Positions 47,501 through 48,358 of a stretch of 64,000 nucleotides of DNA are shown piece after piece. The first letter of the stretch is position 1. Every line of letters begins with the position of its first letter. A program made the translations under genes and the position numbers. The stretch is from Siphonodentalium dalli (Eukaryota > Mollusca > Scaphopoda > Gadilida > Siphonodentaliidae): NCBI GenBank assembly GCA_032622095.1, contig CP136063.1, positions 77,291,980 to 77,355,979 on the forward strand. Reading direction: 5' to 3'. The notes below the pieces were generated by a model. That model was not told the DNA's origin and searched no databases. It saw nothing but the letters and a program-made list of their open reading frames with translations.

Positions 47501-47637
47501 GGTCCCTAGCCTGTCTTGATATGTCCTGTACTGGGGATATTTGCCAGTCTCTTACCTGTGAGAGTTAGGGTGTCACCACCCGACTTTATCAAGTCAACGA
47601 CTTGCTTGTGAGTAGATCCTTCAACATTAACATTGTT
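2461..47637 (-). CDS. SNX27: Sorting nexin-27 gene, 11 consecutive exons (5' and 3' ends missing)
   Basis: SNX27 is an endosomal cargo adaptor. Its PDZ domain binds C-terminal PDZ ligands and retromer VPS26, its PX domain binds PtdIns3P, and its FERM-like domain binds NPxY-type cargo and phosphoinositides. Eleven minus-strand exons, each bounded by AG and GT, join in phase into 423 codons. The match to vertebrate SNX27 is collinear throughout: [14 protein letters not shown] (PDZ), [18 protein letters not shown] and [18 protein letters not shown] (PX), [23 protein letters not shown] and [10 protein letters not shown] (FERM-like), [12 protein letters not shown] (C-terminus). PDZ+PX+FERM is unique to SNX27; SNX17 and SNX31 lack the PDZ. 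In-window residues 1-27 are PDZ, about 60-145 PX and about 170-420 FERM-like. The PDZ start lies beyond 64000 and the last short exon was not found. Intron sizes run from 442 bp to 26.3 kb. Confidence 0.96.
2641..3425 (-). mobile_element. PB2 TTAA element remnant, split by an HB1 insertion
   Basis: 2641-2701 (ggagc ... aattttagcaaaaacct ... ggccaatgcatcctctta) and 3382-3425 (ttatacatgcgagactccc, agagggagcc) are the two halves of one PB2/HPC hairpin unit as seen intact at 28193-28446. The HB1 element at 2702-3381 interrupts it exactly at a TTA. The outer ends have decayed. Confidence 0.75.
2702..3381. mobile_element. HB1 element copy 1 (PIF/Harbinger-like, non-autonomous)
   Basis: The terminal inverted repeats are GGCCAAAAAAAAGAAGTTTT ... 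and its inverse ending AACTTTTTTTTTTTGGCC; inside these, ggttctcaggc faces gcccgagaacc. A 3-bp duplication TTA (2699-2701 and 3382-3384) flanks it. GGCC ends with TTA/TAA targets are known for PIF/Harbinger elements (for example mPing). The 680 bp hold no transposase. Most of the interior matches copy 2 at 60169-61067. Confidence 0.85.
3786..4070. repeat. Dispersed repeat, copy of the 16367-16816 element
   Basis: Segments such as gtggcaagtcgacaccgctt, agtttcaaat and gattacaccatgaaggtacc recur in the same order at 16345-16700. No ends are defined here. Confidence 0.6.
4071..4600. repeat. Degenerate tandem array of molluscan 'cataactc' repeats
   Basis: Four units of about 140-150 bp share taagtcgaaaagcccataac, aaaatcatcggatcaaact, attcgaacttgacctgtat and gagttatcatccggaaacc. 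Related units lie at 10430-10890, 18520-18905, 24880-25190 and 27900-28080. Confidence 0.8.
4630..5080. mobile_element. KB1 TTAA element copy 1 (T2/Kolobok-like MITE)
   Basis: The left end TTAA|AGATGCATAATC and the right end ATTGAGTACCT|TTAT are inverted repeats. The right target copy has one change from TTAA. The 451-bp body matches copies at 21399, 34155 and 53321. It lies 81 bp from SNX27 exon 5162-5290. Confidence 0.8.
5162..5290 (-). CDS. SNX27: SNX27 exon: F3 lobe middle
   Basis: This 129-bp exon is in phase 0, with acceptor ttcgtttacAG and donor GTATGTA. It encodes 43 residues: [35 protein letters not shown] and IVRIFTPY. Vertebrate SNX27 has QVIAFEWDEM, DTDEEGMAF and KKPRWVKIFTPY here. 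The intron on its 5' side is the shortest in the gene (442 bp). Confidence 0.95.
5556..5630 (-). mobile_element. SINE-like fragment with tRNA A-box-like head
   Basis: On the minus strand the sequence holds gccggtggctcagttg, close to the RNA polymerase III A box (TRGYNNARYNGG). A ggggatacgcgctatataag segment and a short attattgttattatta tail follow. The order head, body, ATT-rich tail suits a tRNA-derived SINE, but no B box was found and the head has been duplicated with exon sequence (5611-5756). Confidence 0.45.
5611..5756. repeat. 76/77-bp tandem duplication spanning an SNX27 splice donor
   Basis: Units 5611-5686 and 5687-5756+ both hold aactgagccaccggcgg, ccctcaaaataaacaaagga, gaacgtacctctggtgacc and tcttcccggca. 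The right unit overlaps the last 24 bases of exon 5733-5882. The left unit therefore carries a second exon end and GTACG donor. Differences are two base changes and one extra g. Confidence 0.93.
5733..5882 (-). CDS. SNX27: SNX27 exon: FERM-like F3 lobe start
   Basis: This 150-bp exon is in phase 0, with acceptor tacacttccAG and donor GTACGTT. It encodes 50 residues: [40 protein letters not shown] and [10 protein letters not shown]. EGYxExxFPHCxCDSRxxGHVI is diagnostic for SNX27 and SNX17-type F3 lobes. The last 24 bases of the exon and its donor are duplicated 77 bp downstream (second donor after 5656). Using the second donor would read through a TAA at 5682-5684, so the proximal donor is the one that keeps the frame. 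Confidence 0.95.
6007..6560. mobile_element. HT2 hAT-like element copy 1, right end lost
   Basis: It starts CAGGGTTCGCGCGGCCACTT and runs through aaattttccaatggcaaaaa, agttaacacctccat and aactaactgcttttct, matching 61919-62589 over most of its length. The right terminus is missing; similarity fades after aatttggcaaaaaatatttt. Confidence 0.7.
6561..6895. other. Intron, nothing recognised
   Basis: AT-rich intron sequence between HT2 and HT1, without conserved motifs that I can see. Confidence 0.5.
6896..7189. mobile_element. HT1 hAT-like MITE (double palindrome)
   Basis: The ends are CAAGCCTTGAAATAG and CTATTTCAAGGCTTG. The flanks CCTGGCCA (6888-6895) and CCTGACCA (7190-7197) are an 8-bp duplication with one change. 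Inside, the module cagaatgaggtccccagagg, gtgaatttagtgatgctacc and its inverse occurs twice, giving hairpins within a hairpin. Part of the right module is duplicated near 7045-7115. Confidence 0.88.
7289..7756. mobile_element. PB4 TTAA element carrying an HPC hairpin
   Basis: Perfect TTAA flanks (7285-7288, 7757-7760) surround CCCTTTCAGTGCC ... GGCACTGAAAGGG. Unlike the PB4 copy at 1586-1786, the right part holds an HPC hairpin (7641-7709). Confidence 0.85.
7641..7709. repeat. HPC hairpin module inside PB4
   Basis: gccaatgcattctcttgtat faces atataagagaatgcattggc around a cgacctatggtcg centre. The same hairpin sits inside PB1 and PB2 elements. Confidence 0.9.
8100..8995. repeat. Degenerate tandem array, about 155-bp units, with conserved tail
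   Basis: Five partial units repeat ccaagatggctgctggcag, ccatgttttttggccgaa, cgttcccatctacatgtcaa and gatgatcagacg..ggtacgacctgtagcccgtg. The array ends in cacacacggacgacggatac, caagccatggcaatagctca and aactttac..gtaaagttt. I recall this tail ('ggacgacgga ... ccatggcaatagctc') as common in bivalve repeats. Confidence 0.8.
8998..9018. repeat. (TG)n microsatellite
   Basis: About ten TG dinucleotides in a row. Confidence 0.95.
9472..9561 (-). CDS. SNX27: SNX27 exon: F2 lobe helix
   Basis: This 90-bp exon is in phase 0 at both ends, with acceptor ctgcttttcAG and donor GTGAGCT. It encodes 30 residues starting [20 protein letters not shown], the same length as the vertebrate exon-equivalent AVDDVKKGYIKAEEK segment. 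Only about 24 bp of intron separate its acceptor from a PB2 transposon (about 9586-9790), so the branch point is probably supplied by transposon sequence. Confidence 0.94.
9586..9790 (-). mobile_element. PB2 TTAA element with HPC-type hairpin
   Basis: The right end CATCATGAAAGGG|TTAA (9791-9794) is intact. The left end (ttagcaacccttccatgact) is altered. The core gtgcattctcttatatatga faces atataagataatgcactggc. It sits about 24 bp upstream of the acceptor of exon 9472-9561. Its right TTAA is also the left TTAA of the next element. Confidence 0.8.
9795..10056. mobile_element. PB3 TTAA element
   Basis: It starts directly at the TTAA shared with the preceding PB2 and ends GAGTATTTAGAAAGGG|TTGA. 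The core is a hairpin: ctgataataagttcaacaaa facing tttgttgaacttatcatctg (about 9956-10015). Related copies lie near 22400, 26130, 28520, 34072, 39880 and 43190. Confidence 0.75.
10430..10890. repeat. Degenerate 'cataactc' molluscan repeats
   Basis: It contains ttcgaacttgacctgtat, aagtcgacaaggaccataa and gttatcatccggaaac in the order seen at 4071-4600. Flanking ttaaagggattcaaggcctt (10117) and gtgtccctttaaaa (11089) could be ends of a larger KB-type element, but this is weak. Confidence 0.6.
10960..11598. other. Intron, nothing recognised
   Basis: No repeat family or coding signal identified. Confidence 0.4.
11599..12795 (+). mobile_element. Decayed transposon candidate with imperfect inverted ends
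   Basis: The left end CAGAGAACCAGTCCTTCGAT and the inverse of the right end CAGTTCTCCAGTCCTTCGAA agree closely, and both lead into GC-rich gcgcg stretches unlike the surroundings. In one plus frame, 12338-12516 reads as an acidic, Ser-rich stretch ([20 protein letters not shown], then SDSGESDC, one stop, [20 protein letters not shown]). This suggests a broken ORF. No target duplication was found. The right end is 22 bp from an SNX27 splice donor. Confidence 0.5.
12818..12978 (-). CDS. SNX27: SNX27 exon: F1-F2 lobes
   Basis: This 161-bp exon has acceptor ttctctctttgcAG and donor GTAAGAG. A Glu codon is split with the previous exon. It reads [52 protein letters not shown] and a final Glu, ending in phase 0. 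RKL, FPxxxYIQNY and the tryptophan of the KRWVF segment match vertebrate SNX27 position by position. A decayed transposon candidate (11599-12795) ends 22 bp from this donor. Confidence 0.95.
13028..13375. mobile_element. KB4 palindromic TTAA element (T2/Kolobok-like)
   Basis: The flanks are TTAA (13024-13027, 13376-13379) and the ends AGGGGGATTGTACACTAA and inverse TTAGTGTACAATACCCCT. The arms are long (ctcctattatactcaacag, caaatgaatgaatttgaacc, ggtaattataatgaaaatga) and meet near 13200. TTAAAGGRR ends match the T2 MITE type described in Xenopus. Confidence 0.85.
13662..13831. mobile_element. HT1 hAT-like MITE, short form
   Basis: A perfect 8-bp duplication TGTATTAT (13654-13661, 13832-13839) surrounds AAAGCCTTGAAATAG ... 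TTTCAAGGCTTG. The second inner module is truncated. Confidence 0.93.
13840..14448. other. Intron, nothing recognised
   Basis: AT-rich sequence. The ORFs here are short and resemble nothing known. Confidence 0.4.
14449..14900. mobile_element. HT1 hAT-like MITE, long form
   Basis: A perfect 8-bp duplication CAGGTGAT (14441-14448, 14901-14908) flanks it. The ends are CAAGTCAGAGTTTAGTGTG and inverse CACTAAACTCAGGCTTG. Two cagaatgaggtccccagag hairpin modules lie inside, separated by about 180 bp of spacer. Confidence 0.92.
15006..15084 (-). CDS. SNX27: SNX27 exon: F1 lobe, second part
   Basis: This 79-bp exon has acceptor ctttccAG and donor GTGAGTT, and ends with one spare G. It reads SVSHKLQMT, then [17 protein letters not shown]. 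The YFxLFE motif is the F1 signature seen in SNX17/SNX27 family FERM-like domains. The exon lies 105 bp downstream (plus coordinates) of an HT1 transposon that ends at 14900. Confidence 0.93.
15425..15465. repeat. PB2 relic
   Basis: cacaggatctttaatgctgc followed by accag matches the inner end of PB2. Confidence 0.55.
15585..15689 (-). CDS. SNX27: SNX27 exon: FERM-like F1 lobe, first part
   Basis: This 105-bp exon is in phase 0 at both ends, with acceptor atttgacAG and donor GTAAAGA. It encodes 35 residues including [20 protein letters not shown] and NHTADTVFE, matching the ubiquitin-like F1 lobe (SDVELRVALPDG ... TTDQVYQ in the vertebrate protein). The first residues (ESGGN) are linker and poorly conserved. 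Confidence 0.94.
15990..16128. repeat. KB1 fragment (right part)
   Basis: It ends ttgttggaatctgatgatat, ggggaccatcaaatcggatt, gtgtact, as in intact KB1 copies. The left part is missing. Confidence 0.7.
16367..16816. mobile_element. Inverted-repeat element with TGTCCCCCGAC ends
   Basis: The left end TGTCCCCCGACAACGT and the right end GAAACGTCGGGGGACA are inverted repeats of about 16 bp. The interior holds two copies of agtttcaaatctctac, gattacaccatgaaggtacc and a run of gacgcacagacggacgcaca (16716-16760). No target duplication is clear. Confidence 0.65.
17025..17095 (-). CDS. SNX27: SNX27 exon: PX end and PX-FERM linker
   Basis: This 71-bp exon has acceptor tgttttgtAG and donor GTAAGTC. The first two bases complete a Val codon with the G left by the PX exon, then it reads [19 protein letters not shown] and ends in phase 0 with GEGES. 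Vertebrate SNX27 has VCSIRVIGESDIMQEFL at the same place. It forms the last PX helix and the start of the link to the FERM-like domain. Confidence 0.94.
17655..17735. repeat. PB2 relic
   Basis: atataagagaatgcactgg, tacaggatctgtaatgct and an accaccacag remnant match the PB2 interior. The hairpin partner is lost. Confidence 0.6.
18312..18442. repeat. Tandem duplication, about 64-bp unit, 2 copies
   Basis: aaattaaagggacacattgg and tcataatcatcaatatctaa occur twice in the same order with a few changes. Confidence 0.9.
18520..18905. repeat. Molluscan 'cataactc' repeat, two units with gacagacggacag tail
   Basis: Two units contain gaaaaagggtcataactc / gggccataactc, ggatcaaaccc, tttgggctg and aaatttggttccaatcggat. 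They end in acagacagacagacggacag and a tttaccatactatggtatgg palindrome. Confidence 0.75.
18921..18999. repeat. Hairpin
   Basis: gttgactatgcaggtatag faces ctatacctgcttagtcaac, with outer partial pairing of gcatgg and gacatgc. Confidence 0.8.
19190..19575. repeat. Two-unit repeat next to the PX exon
   Basis: Two units of about 180 bp share gaataactctagaa / gagtaactctagaac, aacatacatgccaaatttca and gttgagata. The tail ggacgaacggaggacagg, gtatacccaccatttccttt and gggggtataataatgag ends about a dozen bases from the splice donor of exon 19589-19781. Confidence 0.7.
19589..19781 (-). CDS. SNX27: SNX27 exon: PX domain core
   Basis: This 193-bp exon has acceptor tttttttctAG and donor GTTAGAG, a weaker GT context than the others. 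It encodes residues 78-141: [20 protein letters not shown], then a [18 protein letters not shown] stretch and [21 protein letters not shown] is the PX motif whose first Arg contacts the 3-phosphate of PtdIns3P. The proline-containing loop and the basic ARRRGL helix complete the lipid pocket. This is the most strongly conserved exon and alone identifies SNX27. A tandem repeat (19190-19575) ends just inside the downstream intron. Confidence 0.97.
19930..20192 (+). mobile_element. PB2 element, decayed ends
   Basis: It holds both HPC-like hairpins (19977-20045 and 20072-20142), the ggtaaatattgataggcca spacer and the ttttcgcaaaatttcaggaa, gctccagttatgaaaag right end. The TTAA sites are no longer intact. 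Confidence 0.75.
20462..20607. mobile_element. HT1 hAT-like MITE, variant ends
   Basis: The flanks AATTCTAG (20454-20461) and AATTATAG (20608-20615) match at 7 of 8 bases. The ends caagactggacatattgtgt and acacatccaggattg differ from standard HT1. One hairpin module remains. Confidence 0.8.
20654..21044 (-). mobile_element. PB1 TTAA element (piggyBac-like) with two HPC hairpins
   Basis: TTAA lies at 20650-20653 and 21045-21048. One end is CCCTTTACCCAACAGAATGG, the other is the inverse of CCAAACCGGCCAAAACCGGC-type sequence ending GTTGGGTAAAAGC. Two HPC hairpins (about 20682-20750 and 20825-20895) flank a spacer of poly-A/T character. It lies 28 bp from the donor of SNX27 exon 21073-21221. Confidence 0.88.
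21073..21221 (-). CDS. SNX27: SNX27 exon: PDZ-PX linker and first PX strand
   Basis: This 149-bp exon has acceptor ctattttcAG and donor GTAAGTA. The spare G from the PDZ exon completes a Val codon. It encodes in-window residues 28-77: the end of the PDZ strand, an acidic linker ([11 protein letters not shown]), then a SLPISIP stretch and DKDGEKFV, the first PX strand. The vertebrate linker has the same DPSDDS and PISVP pattern. The donor lies only 28 bp from the end of a PB1 transposon (20654-21044), so intron sequence next to this splice site is transposon-derived. Confidence 0.95.
21305..21372. mobile_element. PAL1 internal-deletion remnant
   Basis: gtaatgccctaaataat, cttaaccacagcagaattt and ccattcatcggaaagctt are joined with the middle of the left arm missing and no right arm. 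Confidence 0.75.
21399..21804. mobile_element. KB1 TTAA element copy 2
   Basis: Perfect TTAA flanks (21395-21398, 21805-21808) surround AGATGCATAATCCGATTAA ... AATCGGATTGAGTACCT. It is 406 bp and missing a few internal segments relative to copy 1. Confidence 0.88.
21822..22396. mobile_element. PAL1 element interrupted by PB1
   Basis: TA (21820-21821) and TA (22397-22398) flank CAGTAATGCTCTAAG ... AGAGCATTACTG. The right arm is split at gattac|TTAA by the PB1 at 22025-22381 and resumes gagcattactg. Confidence 0.93.
22025..22381 (+). mobile_element. PB1 TTAA element nested in PAL1
   Basis: Perfect TTAA duplications (22021-22024, 22382-22385) surround CCCTTTACCCAACAAACCGG ... TTCTGTTGGGTAAAGGG. 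Two HPC hairpins lie inside (about 22176-22243 and 22287-22355). It is shorter than other PB1 copies because part of the spacer is missing. Confidence 0.95.
22400..22545. mobile_element. PB3 element remnant
   Basis: gttatcctataggaaatttt, gtcgtttgttgaacttatta, catttccctcagtaa and ccatttagtatagaaaggat match PB3. The left hairpin arm is damaged. Confidence 0.65.
22819..23033. mobile_element. PAL1 element
   Basis: TA flanks on both sides. The ends are CAGTAATGCCCTAAT and TATGGCATTACTG, and both arms are complete (215 bp). Confidence 0.93.
23036..23345. repeat. Degenerate minisatellite, about 27-bp units
   Basis: Units around ttacaaccacactgcaaggc, taacacg become nearly identical towards 23220-23330. 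Earlier units (tatataaccacactgcaaac) are more diverged and about 40 bp long. Confidence 0.85.
23793..24158. mobile_element. KB2 TTAA element copy 1
   Basis: The flanks are TTAA (23789-23792, 24159-24162) and the ends AGACATATTATGCACTTGTT and GGAGTGTATCACATCACT. The 366-bp interior is shared with copies at 25753 and 54219. Confidence 0.88.
24413..24538. mobile_element. PAL1 deletion derivative
   Basis: The left arm from attatgggtaatttttcag to gaaagctctca is joined to a shortened right arm and ends tagggcattactg|ta. The left terminus is lost. Confidence 0.85.
24880..25190. repeat. Molluscan 'cataactc' repeats
   Basis: Two units with gggccataactctggtgaaa and gggttgtaactctggtgaaa, tcatccggaaacgaaa and a final acagacagatggacaac. 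The short ORF across it is incidental. Confidence 0.75.
25408..25653 (+). mobile_element. PB2 TTAA element with an altered, mirrored hairpin
   Basis: TTAA flanks (25404-25407, 25654-25657) surround CCCTTCATGACGGGAGCTG ... CCAAGCATGGAAGGG. The second hairpin has gcaagtctcgatccc facing gggatcgagacttgc. This differs from the family form gaggctccc/gggagactc by the same changes on both arms. Confidence 0.9.
25753..26125. mobile_element. KB2 TTAA element copy 2
   Basis: TTAA flanks (25749-25752, 26126-26129) with ends AGACATATTATGTACTTATT and GGAGTGTTTCACATCACT. Its right TTAA is at once the left TTAA of the next PB3 element. Confidence 0.9.
26130..26416. mobile_element. PB3 TTAA element
   Basis: TTAA (26126-26129) and TTAA (26417-26420). 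The core hairpin is gataataagttcaacaaa facing ttgtcgaacttattatc. The right end is TTAAGAAAGGG. Confidence 0.82.
26726..26967. mobile_element. HT1 hAT-like MITE
   Basis: The ends are CAAGCCTTGAAATAGCGTG and inverse ATATCAAGGCTTG. GCTCTTAG (26718-26725) and GCTTTTAG (26968-26975) are an 8-bp duplication with one change. Two complete inner hairpin modules are present. Confidence 0.92.
26980..27397. other. Intron, nothing recognised
   Basis: No known repeat and no coding signal. Confidence 0.4.
27398..27525. mobile_element. PAL1 element, right arm truncated
   Basis: The left arm is complete from TA|CAGTAATGCCCTAAAT through the gaaagctctcgccgagagct centre. The right arm stops after ttccgatgaaagctg. 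Confidence 0.9.
27900..28080. repeat. Degenerate 'cataactc'-type repeat
   Basis: attcgaacatgacctgtgt, ttaaaccacacatgaa and actaaagttacac match units at 10430-10890. Confidence 0.5.
28193..28446 (+). mobile_element. PB2 TTAA element nested in a PB3 relic
   Basis: TTAA flanks (28189-28192, 28447-28450), ends CCCTTTCATGATGGGAGCTG and CCAGTCATGAAATGG, two HPC-like hairpins. The sequence left of it (gataataagttcaatatacg, gttttgttgaacttattatc) is the PB3 hairpin. Confidence 0.88.
28523..28870. mobile_element. PB3 element interrupted by PAL1
   Basis: tttctatactaaatactcat, tgacaag|TA before the PAL1 and TA|gttcccttaggaaatgttc after it restore a continuous PB3 sequence when the PAL1 and one TA are removed. 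Confidence 0.8.
28563..28776. mobile_element. PAL1 element with mirrored variant
   Basis: TA flanks (28561-28562, 28777-28778). Both arms carry cttaaacacag where most copies have cttaaccacag. Confidence 0.95.
28880..29840. other. Intron without recognised repeats
   Basis: A stretch of about 1 kb free of the window's repeat families. Plus-strand 29598-29816 is open (72 codons, starts [16 protein letters not shown]) and ends near aaaggtaaaag. No domain or splice-supported exon was recognised, so it is not called as a gene. Confidence 0.4.
29889..30232. mobile_element. PAL1 element with internally repeated arms
   Basis: The outer ends TA|CAGTAATGCCCTAAAT and GGGCATTACTG|TA are intact. The 344-bp body has extra partial arm copies (ggcttgttgccattcatcgg appears several times), which suggests a PAL1-in-PAL1 rearrangement. 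Confidence 0.88.
30638..30787. mobile_element. PAL1 deletion derivative, older
   Basis: Left arm with several changes, then a jump from gaaagctctcat to aattctgctgtggtttagg. The right end is ggacattacta|ta. Confidence 0.85.
31265..31439. mobile_element. PAL1 element with mirrored variant
   Basis: TA flanks. Both arms have cgtctcc / ggagacg where the family has cgactcc / ggagtcg. The centre is shortened to ttgctattcatcgaagcat. Confidence 0.93.
31558..32088. mobile_element. 531-bp foldback element
   Basis: The arms of about 100 bp or more are taatgccc-free and unrelated to PAL1: gatcatgccatgaatctctg, ctctggctaacgcccat, catattccaccagtacaaaa face their inverses ending at ggcatgatctaga. The heptamer CTGGTCC lies on each side (31551-31557, 32089-32095). 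The middle (31720-31990) holds an open frame of 88 codons with no recognisable motif. Confidence 0.75.
32344..32735 (+). mobile_element. PB1 TTAA element
   Basis: Perfect TTAA flanks (32340-32343, 32736-32739), CCCTTTACCCAACAAACCGG ... GTTGGGTAAAGGG, two HPC hairpins, 392 bp. It is nearly identical to 56705-57100. Confidence 0.95.
32783..33077. mobile_element. HT1 hAT-like MITE
   Basis: The flanks are TGACCAGG (32775-32782, 33078-33085). The ends are catgcctgagtttagtgtgc and cactgaactcaggctaattg. Two inner modules. Confidence 0.88.
33012..33189. repeat. 89-bp tandem duplication at the right end of HT1
   Basis: Units 33012-33100 and 33101-33189 (tcactaaattcaccctctgg ... tgtgtactag) are identical as far as I can read. 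Confidence 0.93.
33238..33461. mobile_element. PAL1 element
   Basis: TA flanks, both arms present with small insertions (atata, atgat). The first base is g instead of c. Confidence 0.92.
33492..33942. mobile_element. HT1 hAT-like MITE, long form
   Basis: Perfect 8-bp duplication TACTTGAG (33484-33491, 33943-33950). Ends caagcctgcaaatagcgtgt and cacactattttcaggattg. The spacer contains ataaaatgcataatcgaggt and gtgaacatcacctgggga, as in other long HT1 copies. Confidence 0.9.
34072..34943. mobile_element. PB3 element interrupted by KB1
   Basis: ttctatactaaatac at the left and actcagtataggaagggTTAA (34944-34947) at the right are PB3 ends. The hairpin gataataagatcaacaaagg is at about 34717. A KB1 element occupies 34155-34607. 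Confidence 0.65.
34155..34607. mobile_element. KB1 TTAA element copy 3
   Basis: TTAA flanks (34151-34154, 34608-34611), ends AGATGCATTAACGCTCG and CAGATTGAGTACCT, 453 bp. Confidence 0.88.
35001..35047. mobile_element. 47-bp PAL1 mini-derivative
   Basis: CAGTAATTCTGCTGTGGTTA, aggagtagattatttagagt, ATTACTG between two TA dinucleotides. It is the right terminus fused directly to the first seven bases of the left terminus. Confidence 0.88.
35347..35467. mobile_element. PAL1 element in a PB3 relic, right arm truncated
   Basis: actaaatactcattgacgag|TA precedes CAGTAATGCTCTAAG. The left arm is complete and the right arm stops at acaagccatat. Confidence 0.88.
35570..35900. repeat. Low-complexity region with G runs
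   Basis: It has runs of G (35590-35599, 35785-35796), gggtgggtgggtgtccccga and poly-T/A stretches. Similar text recurs at 38670-38880. No ends found. Confidence 0.5.
35963..36069. repeat. Hairpin, about 47-bp arms
   Basis: cgtgttttgagtgaataccg faces cggtattcactcaaaacacg, and gtggtcacagtga faces tcactgtgaccac, with a loop near 36016. Confidence 0.88.
36070..38660. other. Intron with homopolymer runs, no gene
   Basis: It includes a C run (about 36558-36572), a T run (36849-36868), another C run (37661-37672) and repeated tacgattatt words (37137-37500). A hairpin gtcgcgctctccatgacgg / ccgtcaccatgaagagcgcg lies at 38108-38185. The ORFs here have no recognisable domain. Confidence 0.5.
38677..38800. 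repeat. G-rich tandem repeat, about 54-bp units
   Basis: ggtgggtgtcccagacctgg, gtggaaaacacttacggtcc is repeated about 2.3 times. It could form G-quadruplexes. Confidence 0.75.
39406..39619. mobile_element. PAL1 element in PB3 relic
   Basis: It is preceded by accatttcta|TA-type PB3 sequence. Both arms are present with several unpaired differences, so it is an older copy. Confidence 0.88.
39916..40128. mobile_element. PAL1 element in PB3
   Basis: gacaattaataagttccctt, aga|TA on the left and TA|tgttcagataatcaaac on the right are one PB3 sequence split at TA. Confidence 0.92.
40910..41232. mobile_element. HB2 inverted-repeat element with TTA duplication
   Basis: Terminal repeats of about 46 bp: GTGCCACCGCAGACGCTACG, attaaaatcgtaagtgggg face cccacttacgattttaatcg, CAGCGTGTGCGGTGGCAC. 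TTA lies on both sides (40907-40909, 41233-41235). The interior is rich in ctacgatt words and has higher GC than its surroundings. It is PIF/Harbinger-like by target size. Confidence 0.85.
41366..41576. mobile_element. PAL1 element
   Basis: TA flanks, both arms complete. The ORFs running through it are palindrome by-products. Confidence 0.93.
41709..41905. mobile_element. PAL1 element, shortened centre
   Basis: CAGTAATGCTCGAAG ... AGAGCATTACTG|TA. The left copy of the TA is changed to GA. Confidence 0.9.
42118..42600. mobile_element. KB3 TTAA element copy 1
   Basis: TTAA flanks (42114-42117, 42601-42604), ends AGGTACGGTTGGCCTTGGC and GGCCTCACGTGCCT. The interior (gtcaaaaaccgccacaaaca, cataaacagtatgttattgt) is shared with copies at 48359 and 61760. 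Confidence 0.88.
42605..43530. other. Intron with repeat relics
   Basis: It holds a 'ggccataactctggg' relic (42900-43070) and a PB3 end (aacatccctccagatgaata ... ggagaatccattctgg, 43186-43272). Otherwise nothing recognised. Confidence 0.5.
43531..43734. mobile_element. PAL1 element
   Basis: TA flanks, small insertion gtac in the left arm, right terminus TTGGAACATTACTG. Confidence 0.92.
44474..44687. mobile_element. PAL1 element with perfectly identical arms
   Basis: The two arms of 105 bp agree at every position. They include private variants gctctaattaatcgacctc and ttaaccaaagc, absent from most other copies. TA on both sides. Confidence 0.96.
44743..45165. repeat. 27-bp minisatellite, about 15 copies
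   Basis: The unit aaaatttatatatacatgta plus gggggtt repeats about 15 times with almost no change (one unit has aacgggtt, the last has an extra acatgt). Because 27 is a multiple of 3, the minus strand stays open with the nine-residue repeat INFNPLHVY. This is not evidence of a gene. Confidence 0.97.
45313..45791. mobile_element. HT5 hAT-like element
   Basis: The ends are CAGCCCTGGGAATTAAGG and GGCTAATTCCCAGGGCTG. The subterminal words ttgcctaggt and aggcaattttgc are repeated in both directions. Flanking CATCTTAC and TCTTACAT share TCTTAC. The target lies in a short atagtgattcatcttac repeat that blurs the exact duplication. Confidence 0.75.
45950..45974. repeat. Poly-G run, 25 bases
   Basis: 25 consecutive G. 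Length errors in assembly are likely here. Confidence 0.9.
46000..47554. other. Intron adjoining the PDZ exon
   Basis: No coding signal. Short words shared with 23640-23780 (caaaatcaatatccattact, tggaacgcaac) indicate an old dispersed repeat. gacttctccatgaatagc, acttctccctgataaacatg and ctagcctgtcttg recall the repeat at 31030-31555. Confidence 0.45.
47555..47637 (-). CDS. SNX27: SNX27 exon: C-terminal half of the PDZ domain
   Basis: This 83-bp exon is preceded on the minus strand by ctattttcAG and followed by GTAAGAG. It starts with the last base of a split codon and ends with one spare G (phase 1). It reads [20 protein letters not shown] then GDTLTLT. The [14 protein letters not shown] segment is the PDZ alpha-B helix; its His is the class I ligand-selecting residue. 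The preceding exon, with the carboxylate-binding loop and the RxGDRILEV strand, is not in the window. A 26,333-bp intron follows. Confidence 0.95.
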
Positions 47638-47763
47638 TCTGAAAATAGAAAGTTGTGAAAAAGTTGTCACTTCCATATACATGTAAATATTTGAAACTGG
47701 TGGCTTTCATGTGAAAATAATTTGATTCGATTGTCACAGACTGAGAGGTTTACCATATGTCAG

Positions 47764-47890
47764 AACTATTTACCCTTTCTATACTGAATTGATCCTACCA
47801 TTCAGTTATCAAATTTACATTGGAATGGTCTATTACTCATCTTGAGTGGTTTTCAGGTAAAATAAGCGATATGACTTCAGATCCCTATTG
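47764..47890. repeat. PB3 relic
   Basis: accctttctatactgaattg, accattcagttatcaaattt and ggaatggtctattactcat match a PB3 end. Confidence 0.6.
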
Positions 47891-48358
47891 TTTAATTGCA
47901 AGTGTTTTATATATTACTGGTTACTTTTTTTGGTATTTCCGTGACTGATCATCAACTAAATTAGGGTCTGTCACAACGGCAGGTACAAAACATTTCAGTC
48001 TGTTAAATAAAGTTTTTTGGGAGGTTTCAAACTGTCAAAGACCATCACAGGCCAGTTATAATGTACGCCGTACATTGTATATCAAAGCTTGAGCAATATT
48101 TATATCAACCGTCAGCACAGCACTGCAGGCAAGCATGGTTGTTTATACCTTAGGTGCAGGTGATTGACGTCATATATTTTTCTATATCCATCAATGATTT
48201 TTCAAAGATAGCGGGTATGGATTTTGGAGAAATTGTCCCATGACTTCCGGTTAGCAACTGTCTGGAGATTTCCAAAGCACAGAATCGGGAATGGACCATC
48301 GCGATGAAAATGAAATTAGCTATACATCAAAACTTACAAATAATTCCAATGTGATTAA

